NCBI GenBank assembly: GCA_002077065.1
Contig: NAJO01000002.1
Coordinates: 1,714,706 to 1,778,705, forward strand
Source: Cryoendolithus antarcticus
Lineage: Eukaryota > Ascomycota > Dothideomycetes > Cladosporiales > Cladosporiaceae
Direction of reading: 5' to 3'
Length of the DNA stretch: 64,000 nucleotides
Positions 52,869-63,960 of this stretch are shown here, piece after piece. The position numbers were made by a program, and so were the translations under genes. How positions within the stretch are numbered: the first letter of the stretch is position 1; each line of letters starts with the position of its first letter. The notes under the pieces were generated by a model. The model saw nothing but the letters and a program-made list of their open reading frames with translations. It was not told the DNA's origin and ran no database searches.

Positions 52869-54324
52869 ATGCTGCGCTGGTGTCGTAGCGTCGTCGGTCT
52901 TGGTGCGATGACACGCGCCCGGCCCAAGAATCCACTTATAGCCATCATCGGAGCAACAGGTACTGGCAAGTCAGAAGTATGGGTATCCCCAATCCTTGTC
53001 AGTACTGACTTGGACTGATCACCACAGCCAGCTAGCCGTCGCCCTAGCCCAGCGCTACAACGGCGAGATCATCAATGGAGATGCCATGCAGCTGTATGAG
53101 GGGCTGCCGATAATCACGAACAAGATCACAGTGGAGGAGCGAAAGTGCGTGCCACACCATCTGCTCGGATGTATAGGACTCAACGAGCCAACATGGGTGG
53201 TCGGGACATTTGTTGAGAAGGCGATTGGGGTTATTGAGGAGATACGGTCTAGAGGGAAGTTGCCGATCTTGGTCGGAGGGACGCATTACTATACCCAGAG
53301 TCTCCTGTTCAAGGATGCACTGGCTACCACAAAAGACTCTGACACGCCTGCAGAGACGCAGGCCTTCGTGCCGGATCTCGCCGCCAAATACCCGATACTC
53401 AATGAGTCAGACGAGCGACTGATGGAGGAACTTGAGAAGGTGGACCCCGTGATGGCGAAGCGCTGGCACCCGAAAGACCGTAGGAAGATCCAGCGGAGTC
53501 TCGAGATCTGGCTCCAGACTGGTCGACGAGCGTCAGATATGTATGCTGAGCAGCGCGAAGCTAAAGTTGCCAATGCCGGGGATACATCTGAATCTGGCCA
53601 AGGTCTGCGATTTCCCTCACTCGTCTTCTGGATACACGCAGATACCGAGACGTTGCGCGAGCGTCTGGATCGGCGTGTAGACAAGATGCTAGCTCGTGGG
53701 CTTCTTGAGGAGGTTGCGAGTCTCGATGGAATGATGCGCTCAAATGCCGCGACTGACATGGAAATCGACGAAACGAAGGGCATCCTCGTCAGCATCGGCT
53801 TCAAGGAGTTCAGACCTTACATTGCAGCGATACGTGAAGGCAGCTGCTCCGACAAGGAGCTATCACGTATACGAGAAGATGCAGTGGAGAGGACTAAGAT
53901 CGCGACGCGGCAGTACACGAAGCGTCAAGTACGGTGGATCCAACGCAAACTCATCGGTGGTCTAGACGATGCTCATGCCGGCGAGACTTTGTACCTTCTC
54001 GACGGCACGGATGTGTCGGCTTTCAACAGCTCAGTCGCAGAGCCGGCGATCCGCCTTTTGGACGACTTCCTCACCGCGACGCCAATGCCTGCTCCGAGTT
54101 CGTTGTCCGACACTGCCAGAAGCATGCTGCAGATCGAACAGAATAGCCAAGGTACTACAGCACTGCAGAATTGGATTCGCGAGAGATGCCAGTTGTGTGA
54201 CGTGACGTGTGTGACGGAGAAGTCATGGGCGCAGCACTTGCGCAGCAGAGCACATCGACGACTGCAGAGCAAACAACGCATGCTTGACACTGCGAATACC
54301 GATCGCGAGCAGGAGCATGGCTGA
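52869..54324 (+). CDS. MOD5: tRNA dimethylallyltransferase MOD5/tit1, 2 exons
   Basis: Exons 52869-52976 and 53032-54324 (55-base intron) give 466 residues. The P loop is IIGATGTGKSE, followed by NGDAMQLYEGL and LPILVGGTHYYTQSLL, the isopentenyl-pyrophosphate transferase core. The C terminus has a C2H2 finger (CQLC...HLRSRAH) as in eukaryotic Mod5, which helps tRNA binding. The enzyme adds an isopentenyl group to A37 of tRNAs reading UNN codons. Two in-frame ATGs exist, at 52869 and 52908. The 13-residue extension (MLRWCRSVVGLGA) is basic and hydrophobic, like a mitochondrial targeting start. Yeast Mod5 uses two starts for dual location. Confidence 0.94.
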
Positions 54325-55267
54325 GATGCAGGGGTGCTCAGTACTGACCACGTCATGACCTTGACTTGACGCATCTACTCTCGCGACCCGAGAGCTAGCT
54401 TTGGCGAAGCCATTCGACTGTTGCGATCTGAGATGGTGATCTGACTACGATGCGCAAGCGCTGGGCTCTCGTTCCGCCGGTCGTAACACTTGATAGTTAC
54501 TTCTCGCTCGATGCGAGAGACATATGTTGGCGTATGCGACCATTTTTGCAGCTTTCGAGAAGACAGTAATGCTATCGTCCTGACGAGGCACATTCCTGGG
54601 GTGACAGCTCCCGATCAGCCCTGCAAGTCTTCAATCCGACAAGACTTTCGATTGTTATCACTGTGTTCGAGGGCGCATAGCGATGGTAAGCACAGATGCG
54701 GCGAGATGATGCCCACAGAGCTTCGTACTCGTGCGATGACACGGGCGTGGAATGTCATGACTTTGATTGATCTCTGAGCGGATACACAGATCCTCAGGCA
54801 CTCGAGTACTGCGCCGGAATTGGCGCGAGTTGCTCGCTTTCGCACTTCTAGCACCGCCAAGACATGTTCGAAGTCCTCCCGCTTCCTAGTCGCGTTCGCA
54901 GAACTCAAAGTTCATCCGTTTCAGCTCCACTTTGCATAGCAGGTTCGTGATGCATAAACTTATCGTCGACGGCGAATGTCCCCGGAACTATATGGAGATC
55001 GCTGAATAAGCTGATGTGCACCGGCCAAATGCTGTATGAACAGGAAAGATCGCACGGACACGGCAGAATTCTGCTGAAGCTCAGTCATGAAGACCAACGC
55101 GAGGTTCGCGGACGGCGATCCGTCAGTACAAGATATAAACCCAGTTGAACCGTCCTCTTCTGCTCTTTCACAGACTCATTCACAGACAGTTCAACCAGCA
55201 CCAGTCATTCAATTCAATCAGTTACAAGTCGACCGCCCAGACTCGTTCCCATATTATCAACCCAATC
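54325..55267. other. intergenic, no gene seen
   Basis: About 940 bases between MOD5 and the NmrA-like gene. Several frames of 60-97 codons occur on both strands but lack protein-like composition. The last 130 bases read as a 5' leader. Confidence 0.4.
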
Positions 55268-56373
55268 ATGTCTTCCAAACTCATCGTCGTCATCGGCGCA
55301 ACAGGTGGACAAGGCGGCTCAGTCGCGCGTCTATTCGCCAAAGACGGTTGGCGAGTCCGCGGCATCACTCGCAACCCCGACAAGCCTTCGAATGCCGCTC
55401 TCCGCGAACTGGGCATCGAGCTCGTGGCCGCCAACCTCGACGATCCGGTGTCTCTAGTGAAAGCATTTGAAGGTGCCAATGCCATCTTCGCCGTCACGGA
55501 CTTCGTAAGTTGAAGTTGCAGCGTACAGCACGACCGAGGATCCCCAAGCTGACTGGCTGTAGTGGCAATTCGTTATGGACCCAGCCGTCCATGCAACTGC
55601 AGCGCAGTCGGGCAAGATGCCCAATGAGGTCGCCTTTGATCGCGAAGTTGAGCAAGGTCGCAACATCGTCGATGCTGCGGCCAAGCACTTGTCGACTCTC
55701 GAGCGCTTCGTATTCTCCAGTCTGAGCGATACGAAGAAGTGGACTAAGGGCAAGATCGTTTGGAATCTGCATTTCGACGACAAAGCCGTGATCTTGAATT
55801 ATGTGAGTCTGCTAGTCTCCATCTCACGCGTCCCGATCATTGCTGATGATGTTTCAGCTGCATGACAAGCACCCGGCTCTGGCTGCCAAATCCTCGTTCC
55901 TGCAAATGGGCATGTACATGTCCAACTACCGCATGCAAAGCCCCGTCTTCTCGCCCGTCAAACAAGCCGACGGAAGCTTCACGCTGCAAGGCCGTGGATC
56001 AGCCGCCCACTTGGCGCCGCTCGTAAACCCGCAGAACGACACTGGCTACTTCGTCAAAGCGCTCGTTGCCGCGGAATCGGGTACGACTGTGCTCGGCACG
56101 TGCAAGGAAATGCCATATGATGACTTTTGGCGGATGTGGGCCGAGATCAAGGGTGTGCAGCTGAAGATCGAGGATGTTGGGGTGAAGCTGCCCGAGGGTA
56201 CGCCAGAGTGGATGAGGTTGGAGATGGAGGCTACCGTGGAGTATTGTAGTGAGTATGGGTGGACTGGCGGGGATCCGGAGGTCAAGAGGCCGGAGGAGAT
56301 TGGGGTGGAGATGGGGAAGCTGACGGATGTTGAGACTTGGCTGAGGGAGGAGAAGTTCGAAGGGTTGATGTAG
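55268..56373 (+). CDS. NmrA-like NAD(P)-binding protein, 3 exons
   Basis: Exons 55268-55504, 55563-55802 and 55858-56373 (introns of 58 and 55 bases) give 330 residues. The Rossmann motif at the N terminus is VVIGATGGQGGSVARLF, followed by RGITRNPDKPS. The NmrA pattern continues with GIELVAANLDD and ANAIFAVTDF, then a long variable C-terminal half. Family members are redox sensors or isoflavone-reductase-like enzymes; some regulate nitrogen metabolism. The substrate is unknown. Its stop is 39 bases from the convergent beta-galactosidase. Confidence 0.9.
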
Positions 56374-56412
56374 ATGACGCTTCGCAGCGAAGGACGACTG
56401 AGTGTATTAAGT

Positions 56413-59400
56413 TCAGTGAAGTACCATCCCATACTTGAATGGCTTGTCCTTCTCGATTTCCAGCGCATATTTATCGAGCGTCTTTGGACCACAGCTGCCG
56501 GTTCCGAGGCCATGGTGATCAGCATCAAGGCGCAAAATTACATGATCCTTGCGCTTCTTCACCAGCTCATAAGGGTGCTTAGCTTCGTGTATGTCATGCA
56601 CATCGTAATGGCTCGCCATGAAGTCAAACAGATGCAGCTCTCCTGGTTCACCAGGGTCGAAGAACTGCGCCGTCAGTGTTGCACCACTGGGTGATGACAG
56701 CGTGAGACATCGTGTGTCAGTTCTGTTGCTACACTCTTGGGGATACTCCGGACCTGTCCAAAGATCGGAGACCCGAGGTACAGAGTACGTACAGACGCGC
56801 TGGGAGAGCTTCATATCTTTGTAGCTTTCACCAGGGCCGCGACCGAACCAGGAAACCTTCTGGAAGTCTGCGGGTAGTCCTAGGGTGAAGCCCATCCGCG
56901 GCAGCGTCTTCGGTAGATTACTACCCGTTGGCGTAGCTTTGACTGTATAGCGTAAGGTACCGTTTGTTGAGAATGTAAGCTTAGATGTAAGCTGGAGCGA
57001 CCAAGAGAGAACCCTGGGTGCCCAACGCTGATCAAGGGAGACGACGACTTGATCACCGGATGTCTCCCATTTGACGGTCCGCGTGTGGACGCTAGCATAC
57101 TGCATCTTCTTATCGAGCCAGTCCCAGCCGTCTTGAGGTGCGTCGTTGTCAGTCGGAGCGCGGAAGAAGCTGGGTTCGAGGGGATGTGCGATCGTCTCTT
57201 CGCCTTTCTTCTTCCATGATGTGAGTGCGCCCCTGGACAGAGAGATGACCCATTGGACATCTTGAGTGCTGATGGTGAGCAGCGAACCTTCCTGCTTCGC
57301 AGTGATCACTGTACCACTCGGGGTGGCATGTACTCCCAAACGCTCAGGCGGCGTAAGTGGTAGCTGCAAGAAAGCAACCTCGTGGCCAGCTTTGGCCCAA
57401 GCCGTGTCGACCTTCAATCTGAAGGACAGCTCAATTAGACTTTCTCGCCAGTGGTCGTACTTGGCTGGAGGTAGGTCCAAGTCTGCCGTAGCTCCTGGCT
57501 GTATGCCTGCGGGGACACCGAGAGATCCCTTCTCAGTCACACCACCATCAGTGACTAAAGACCAGCAGCACTTGTAATCATCCAGCGTAGCGAAATCAAG
57601 TCTGTTGATGATCGTAACCTTCTCCCTAGTATGTGAGACTAGCTGTACCGGTTCAAGCGCTTTCTTGTACTCGAGCAGACCACTGTTTGGGGTATGGTCA
57701 CTGTCGAGGACGCCATCAAGTACGAAGTTGCCATCGTGCGGCTCGTCACCAAAGTCACCACCATAGCCGTAGTACTCAGCGCCATCTTCGCCCTTCGTCA
57801 ATAGACCATGGTTCGCCCACTCCCAAACCCAGCCGCCTTGCAGTAAAGCGTGGTTGTAAAATGCGTCGACATATTCTTTGATGTTACCTGCATCTTGTTA
57901 ACACGCTGTGCGGACGGTGGTATGCTCCAACTTATATCTATTCACTCACCTGGTCCGGTCCCCATTGCGTGTATATACTCACAGAGCACCAGTGGCTTCC
58001 TTCGCTTGTCGTTCTCGGCGAATTCAATGATGTCCTTGATGTGTGGGTACATACGACTATGCATGTCCACATACTCTGCATCCAGATCAGGCTCATAATG
58101 AATCAGCCGCGTAGCGTCGTAGGACCGGATCCAGTCCGTCATAGCAACGTGGTTGCTGCCATTGAATGCCTCGTTGCCAAGACTCCACATGATCACTGAC
58201 GGATGCAGCTTGTCACGGTGCACCATGTGTTGCGCACGATCGACGTAAGCTGCACGCCAAGCTGGATTGTTAGACGTCCAGGATGCAGCTTTTCCTCTTG
58301 TGAGTCGCTGCCGATCGAAGAACGGCAAAGCTTTCTCGGCAGGATCAAGTTCAGCATCAGCGATGGTCTCGAAGCCATGGCATTCGACGTCGGCTTCGTC
58401 CTGCAGATCTTGTCAGTTTAGTAAGGGGAGCATCGATTATCAATATGGGTCCTACCATCACCCAAAAGCCAAGTTCATCTGCCAGGTCGTACAATCGCGA
58501 ATCGCTAGGCTGGTGGCAGGTCCGGATGGCATTGATGTTGTGAGTCTTCATAAGCAGTAAGTCTTGCTTCATGAACTCGTATGGTACCGCTCGTCCATGT
58601 GTTGGGTGATGCTCGTGCCTGTTAGCTCCCTTGAAGACGACGCGCTTGCCGTTGACCTTGATAAGCCCATCTTTCAGCTCGACTTGTCGGAAGCCTACCC
58701 GATGATGCACGAACTGCGCATCACCGATCGAGCAGATGAGATGGTAGAGGTATGGGTCTTCTGCAGTCCATTTCCGCGGGCTCTGTACGGATACAGTCCA
58801 TTCTGCAATGCCGTCTGTCGAGGTCGACTCGACAACGTCAGCTACCGTCTTCAGATCGGCATCGAGCAATCTGCTCTTCACGACGCCATCTGCTGACAAC
58901 ACTGCTCTCACTTTGAGCTCGGCATTGTTATATGACTTGTCGAGCGACGTCGTGACAGCGAAGTCCTCGAAATGGACCTCTCGAGGAAAAGCAATCAGAA
59001 AAACATCGCGGAAGATGCCACTCAGCCACCACTGATCTTGGTCTTCGATGTAGGATCCATCACAGAATTGGTAGACTCTCACTGCAAGTTTGTTGGTCTC
59101 ACCTTGTCTCACGTAGGTGGTGATGTCGAACTCGGACGGATTGCGAGCGCCTTGAGTGTAGCCCACTTCCTGGCCGTTGACCCAGATGTGGAAAGCCGAA
59201 TCGACGCCTTCGAACCGCAGACGAATTTGGCTGTTCGCAAAGTCCTTCGGTATGTCGAAAGTCCTTAGGTAGCTGCCGCACTCGTTATCGATGTACGGAG
59301 GGTAGGGCGGGTCGACGAAGAATGGGTACTGAACATTTGTATAGTGCGGCCCTCTTCCAAAGCCTTGGAGTTGCCAATGTCCAGGCACAGTGATCTCTGG

Positions 59401-59646
59401 CCACTTTGCGCTGTCAAATGTTTCTTGCTCGAAGCCTGGCACCGCATCCAATGGACTGTTGGTCAGGTCGAACTTCCACTGTCCGGACAGATTGACTTCC
59501 CTCGCATGGCGCCGGTCGCGAGCCAGTGCTTCCTTCTCAGAATTGTATATCTGGAAATCTGCTCGGGGAGCGAGTGTATTGCGATGCAATACCTCCAAGT
59601 TTGCCCATTCCGGCCGCGAGCTGGGGAAAGAGCACGAGGAAGTCAT
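56413..59646 (-). CDS. GH2 beta-galactosidase (LacZ type), 3 exons
   Basis: Exons 59646-58456, 58400-57950 and 57887-56413 (introns of 55 and 62 bases) give 1038 residues, close to the family's usual length. The domains are in normal order: sugar-binding domain (GHWQLQGFGRGPHYTNVQYP and GVDSAFHIWVNG), immunoglobulin-like domain, the TIM barrel with acid/base Glu in MWSLGNEAFNGSNH and nucleophile Glu in VLCEYIHAMG, and a C-terminal beta domain with GFTLGLPADFQKVSWFGRGP. There is no signal peptide, so an intracellular enzyme acting on imported lactose or galactosides is likely. The start was chosen at the only ATG that gives the family's N terminus. Confidence 0.95.
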
Positions 59647-59999
59647 TGCTCCGGTACGCTAAGGGACCTATCGACAGCAGGGTTTTCGAGGGCTGAAAGG
59701 TATTACTTACCGTGCGCACAGCAAGAGCGCCTCTGGGAATTCGACAGAGCCTCATCTGGCCATGTCCTATGTTCACATACATATCGCGGGTTGTGGAGGC
59801 ATGGACAAATCGCTCGTCACCTTAGGGTATGATCGCTCCTCCAATTCGCCAAGATCGCCACGTGGGGACGACCTCGTGTCCCTCGATACAATGGGGCGGA
59901 AGGTGACGCGAGACGGTTGATCAGTGGTACCACCGCTGCTTTTTGAAAGTTGAGTGCTAAGTTCTTTGATTTCGTGCATTGGCAGTACTGTCTACGACC
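59647..59999. other. upstream of beta-galactosidase, up to the repeat border
   Basis: About 350 bases of normal composition (CA and TG frequent) between the beta-galactosidase start and the abrupt change in base composition near 60000. It includes that gene's promoter. A GTAAGT near 59711 on the minus strand could mark a 5'-leader intron, but no coding upstream exon joins in frame. Confidence 0.4.
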
Positions 60000-60299
60000 G
60001 ATTCGCTATGTATTCGCCTATCTATAAGGTCGCTTCGTTGACCCTTAAGCTCTTCAACATCTCTATCTCCTATCGTGCCGCATTTAACTCGCCTTTAAGG
60101 CCCTAATTAGCCTCTTCTAACGCCGCTATATCCTTCTTATGCTTCTTTTCTATCTCCTACACCTTTAATACTAACGCCTTGAACATCTTTTCGCTTACTT
60201 CGCTAGACCCCTACTATATTTGCGGCTTCTTCGCCGCTACCCCTACGAATCTCTACTCTACTTCGCGGCTAGATTCGTGAATACGATTCTACGTATCGC

Positions 60300-60420
60300 T
60301 AAACGCCTTCTCTAGATTCGCTACCGCTTCGCTAGTTATATTCTATAGCCGCTTAATCGATTCGCTATAGGCTTCGCTAAGCCGATCGGTCGATTCGCTA
60401 TTAGACTCCTTCGTAACCGG
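60300..60420 (-). pseudogene. decayed coiled-coil-like coding fragment
   Basis: On the minus strand this reads as an Glu/Ser/Asn-rich helical sequence (for example SESTDRLSEAYSESIKRL) interrupted by TAG codons. Composition suggests a coiled coil. The frame differs from that of the fragments further right, so frameshifts, introns or more than one gene must separate them. Confidence 0.5.
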
Positions 60421-61613
60421 TACTACCTTACTTAGAATCTCTATCTACTTATTTACCGTTTCGCTAAGGCGTTCGTTAGACTTCTATATCGCTTCGCTAA
60501 TAGCCGCCTTAATCGTCTTATTCGCCTTAACGTAGTATTCTCTAATTAGATTTATCGCTCTATTACCGTAGTCTACGATATAGTCCTTCGCTATGCTAAG
60601 TACGTCGGTAACCTAATTAGCCGCTTCGCTACCTATATCGGCTAGAGTAGTATACGTATCTATACGTACCGATTCAATATCTCTAATTGCCTCTAAAGTA
60701 ATTACGTCTAGCTCTACTCGCGCCGTAGTAAGATCTACCGCCTCTCTACTACCCTCCTCTATTCTACCTATCTCCGTATTAACGACTAGCGTTATATAAG
60801 CCCTATAATTGCTCTTACGATAGCGCTTATAGTACGCGTACGCCTTATCCTTATCCTTCTATACCTTATAAGTCTTACCCTTCTTCGTATACTCCTAGTA
60901 AGGGCTCGGCGTATCTATCCCTCTCTTAGTCTCTATAATTAACCTAGCGGCGTTAAAATTACGTATATTAGCTAGGGCCTTCTTCTCTATATCCGTATCT
61001 CCCTCTACGTTAAGAAGAGCCTATTACTTATTCTACTAGGTCTAAACTAATTAATAGAAGAAGGCGCTCGTATTAGTCGTCTCTAGCCTACAAAATAAAT
61101 AGATACTATAGCGAATTAGTAGCGAATTAAGCTCTAGGGCGCTATAAGTAACTTATAAGTTAACGTAGGTATTATACTATACGTAGGTACGGTCTATATC
61201 TATAGTAGCGGCGTCTAGAGCAGATAATAAGGCTATTAATACGATAATACGGAGGGTACGATAAGGCTATAAAGGCGTAGAAGGACGATACGATAGATAT
61301 AAGCGGAAGGTAGTAGGTATAGATTAAAGGAAGTGAAGAACAAAGAGATAGCTAAGTAAGATTCGCTATAGATTCGCACGTATAAATATAAGGAAATAAC
61401 GACCGTAGCTATATACGACTAACCGTACTAACGAGAAGCATTACGAATACGTAGCGAACTAGTAACGAATCGACGCTATGAATTAAATATCCGTATACTA
61501 TACCTTATACCCTTCTTAAACCGCCGCTCTTATAGATCTATTACTACTTACTTCCTCCCCCTTAACTCTCTATCTAAAGGCGCGATAATACGCTTCTAAG
61601 GCTACGGCGGTAT

Positions 61614-61980
61614 CTAAAGGGGGTTATCCGGAAGCTCCTTATCTAGCTCCTCGTCTAGCTCTATATCGGTAGTATTCGATTCGCGGTAGGGTTCGACGCT
61701 AGAATCATAACTTGCCTTAAACTCCTCTTTATTAATCTCGCTTAGGTCCGTAGAGCTACGCCTCGATACCGGATAAAGGGGTAGCGGCGTATCGAGGTTA
61801 ATAAAGGTAGAAGGCTTTATAGGGTTAATCTTAGGCGTCGAGAACATAGGCTCCGGCTTAATACGCTTTATAAATAGAGTATCGTAGTCGTCGTCGTTAT
61901 CTTTCCGCGGTATCGGCTTACTACGCTTACGCGTAGGCTTCTTTATAAAAGGCTTCTTCTTAAGTATTAATACCGCGGCT
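61614..61980 (-). pseudogene. open fragment of the decayed element, acidic/basic tail
   Basis: A minus-strand frame open for more than 110 codons despite TA richness, with a basic block (for example KKPTRKRSKPIPRKDNDDD) then a mixed acidic C terminus ending in ELDKELPDNPL. An ATG survives at 61845-61847. It is the longest open frame in the element and has real protein composition. No family is recognised. Confidence 0.5.
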
Positions 61981-62128
61981 AGCGAATCCCGTAGCGAATC
62001 GCCCTTACCCTTCGCTAGCTTCCTTAACGGCTTCTACGGAGTTAGCGAATCTAGTAGCGAATTATCTTTGCCCTTCGCTAGCTTCTTAGACGGCTTCTAC
62101 GGAGTTAGCGAATCTAGTTACGAAGTAG
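61981..62128 (-). repeat. 63-bp tandem repeats (about 2.4 copies) in decayed coding sequence
   Basis: Units start at 62011 and 62074 with a partial preceding unit from 61981. The 63-base period equals 21 codons. Each unit encodes a similar stretch (such as SLTP, then KPLRKLAKGK) with a TAG between at the same place, consistent with an ancestral CAG in the repeat unit. Confidence 0.7.
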
Positions 62129-62722
62129 GTAACGATTCGATAGGTACGCCTTTCTACCGTACGATAATACCTATTACCTTACCGTACTACCTATACGAAT
62201 CGAACTTCGCCTACGCTTACGTAAGATCCTTATTCTCCTAGAAGGATATTAGCGTAGGGAAGTAGCTATCGCTAAACCGATAATCGTAGAACTAGTACTC
62301 GACGTAGTCGGTAAAGCTATAGACGTTAAGGCCTAATCCCCTCGGCCTACGACTAAGGATAAAGTCGATAAGAGAGAGACTAGACGCTCCGTACGTATTA
62401 GTAGTGAATATATCCTTCTATCTAGTAAAGAAGATCTCCTCGTAGAGCTCCTCGGTGCCGTCTATATTCGTATAGACGTACTACGTATATACGGCGACCT
62501 TATAGCGAAATAGCTCTACCTTAATAGGTCTTATAGTACCGCTATTTAGTAGAGGATAGCCTTATACGGCTTAAGCGGCACGACGAGCTATAATAGTACC
62601 GGCGCCGGCGTACGTAGTACGGCGTTAATTAAAGGCGGTAACGCGTATAGCCTTAATAGTCTATCGATTAGGAAGGGATAGGAAGGCGCGTATTCCGCTC
62701 TAGCTAGGAGCGTTCGATTCGT

Positions 62723-62938
62723 ACTAGGTTCGCTATTAGTTTCGCTACGGGTAGAGCGAGTATACTATATAGACTTATAACTAGCTATACTATAACTAGC
62801 TACGTAGTAGTAGCTACGTTATTACTACCGACTAGGTTCGCTATTAGTTTCGCTACGGGTAGAGCGAGCATACTATATAGACTTATAACTAGCTATACTA
62901 TAACTAGCTACGTAGTAGTAGCTACGTTACTACTACCG
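62723..62938. repeat. two tandem 108-bp repeats
   Basis: Copy 1 is 62723-62830 and copy 2 is 62831-62938. By eye they differ at two positions, in both of which copy 1 has T and copy 2 has C. One is a TA/CA pair, so copy 2 retains a CpA. Near-identity after extensive RIP suggests the duplication arose late, or that both copies saturated alike. Confidence 0.85.
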
Positions 62939-63419
62939 ATTCGTAGTACGGTTCGCTATATACTAACGGCTACTTCGTTATTACCGATATAAGGCGGTAG
63001 AGGTCTAGTATTATTCGCTAGTAGTATTGGATTAAACTTTATATAGACCGGATAGTAGATATAGGCACCGTATAGCGATAGGTAGTTAAAGCCTTCTTTA
63101 GGGTAGTACTTAGACTAGAGATAAGCTATATCGTTATAGGAAGGGGGAAGGTAATTATAAGGAAAGTAAGAGCGAAAGGAACGGCTTTTAACTACGAATA
63201 TATAGCGAATAGAAGGGTAGTACTAGGGTGCTTATTATAAGACTATAGAATTAGATACGTCTAAATAGCTATAGCGAATAGGCGGGGAATCTATAGAGAG
63301 TAGGTAGCCGAGTAGCGCTACTATATAACGTCGCGTATAGCGAATATATAGCGAACCTATACCGAGTTAGGTTTTCTTGTTTAATGCGCCCGTAGCGTAT
63401 AGTCCGCTATATAACGATA

Positions 63420-63960
63420 AGAAACGCTTCGCTATAGATTCGCTATACGTACCTTAAAGCCTAGGGTTAATTAATAAGCCCTCGATATTCTCTAGCCCGT
63501 TATCGTTATTATTAGCGTACTATAGCTCCTACTATATCGCACGTAGCTCTTACTATAGAATAGTAACCTCCTCTTAATCCTCGGCCTACCCTATTTAGTA
63601 GTATATCTCTTACTAGCGTAGGTTATTAACCCCGTTAGTATATTAAAGTAGCTCGCGGCGGAGCCTTACGTAGGTACGCTCCTCTACGTTAAGTGCTTCG
63701 TTATTCGTATCGCGCTCGCGGAAGGTAACGTAGTCTATATCGAGATCTAGTAGATTGCTAGTAGCTATATTAGCTTCGCGGAGATTCGCTATAGCTTCGC
63801 GTAGTAGTTCGTTAGTACGGTAGAACTACTCGGGGGAAGGAGGCCTTAGGTACTCGGAGAGGTTAGCGGTATTACCGGCATTAAGATAGGCCTATATAGT
63901 ATCTCGAAGCTAGCTATAGGCTAGTTCGTAGAGGCGCTTCTAGCGATCTACGGTGAATTA
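63420..63960 (-). pseudogene. decayed Glu/Gln-rich coiled-coil coding region
   Basis: A single minus-strand frame can be followed for about 540 bases. It reads as a Leu/Glu/Asn-rich helical protein (for example LREAIANLREANIATSNLL and NNEALNVEERTYVRLRREL) with many TAG and TAA but no frameshift. Stops fall where a Gln-rich coiled coil would carry CAG or CAA. It could be a Gag-like or other structural protein of a transposon. No catalytic domain is seen. Confidence 0.6.

Noticed and set aside
54490..54908. Overlapping frames of 95-97 codons on both strands
   Set aside because: Neither has protein-like composition, splice signals or homologous motifs.
59537..59782. Upstream exon for beta-galactosidase using the GTAAGT near 59711
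   Set aside because: The acceptor that restores the known domain needs a frame that meets a stop and has no ATG; the simple start at 59646 already gives the family's N terminus.
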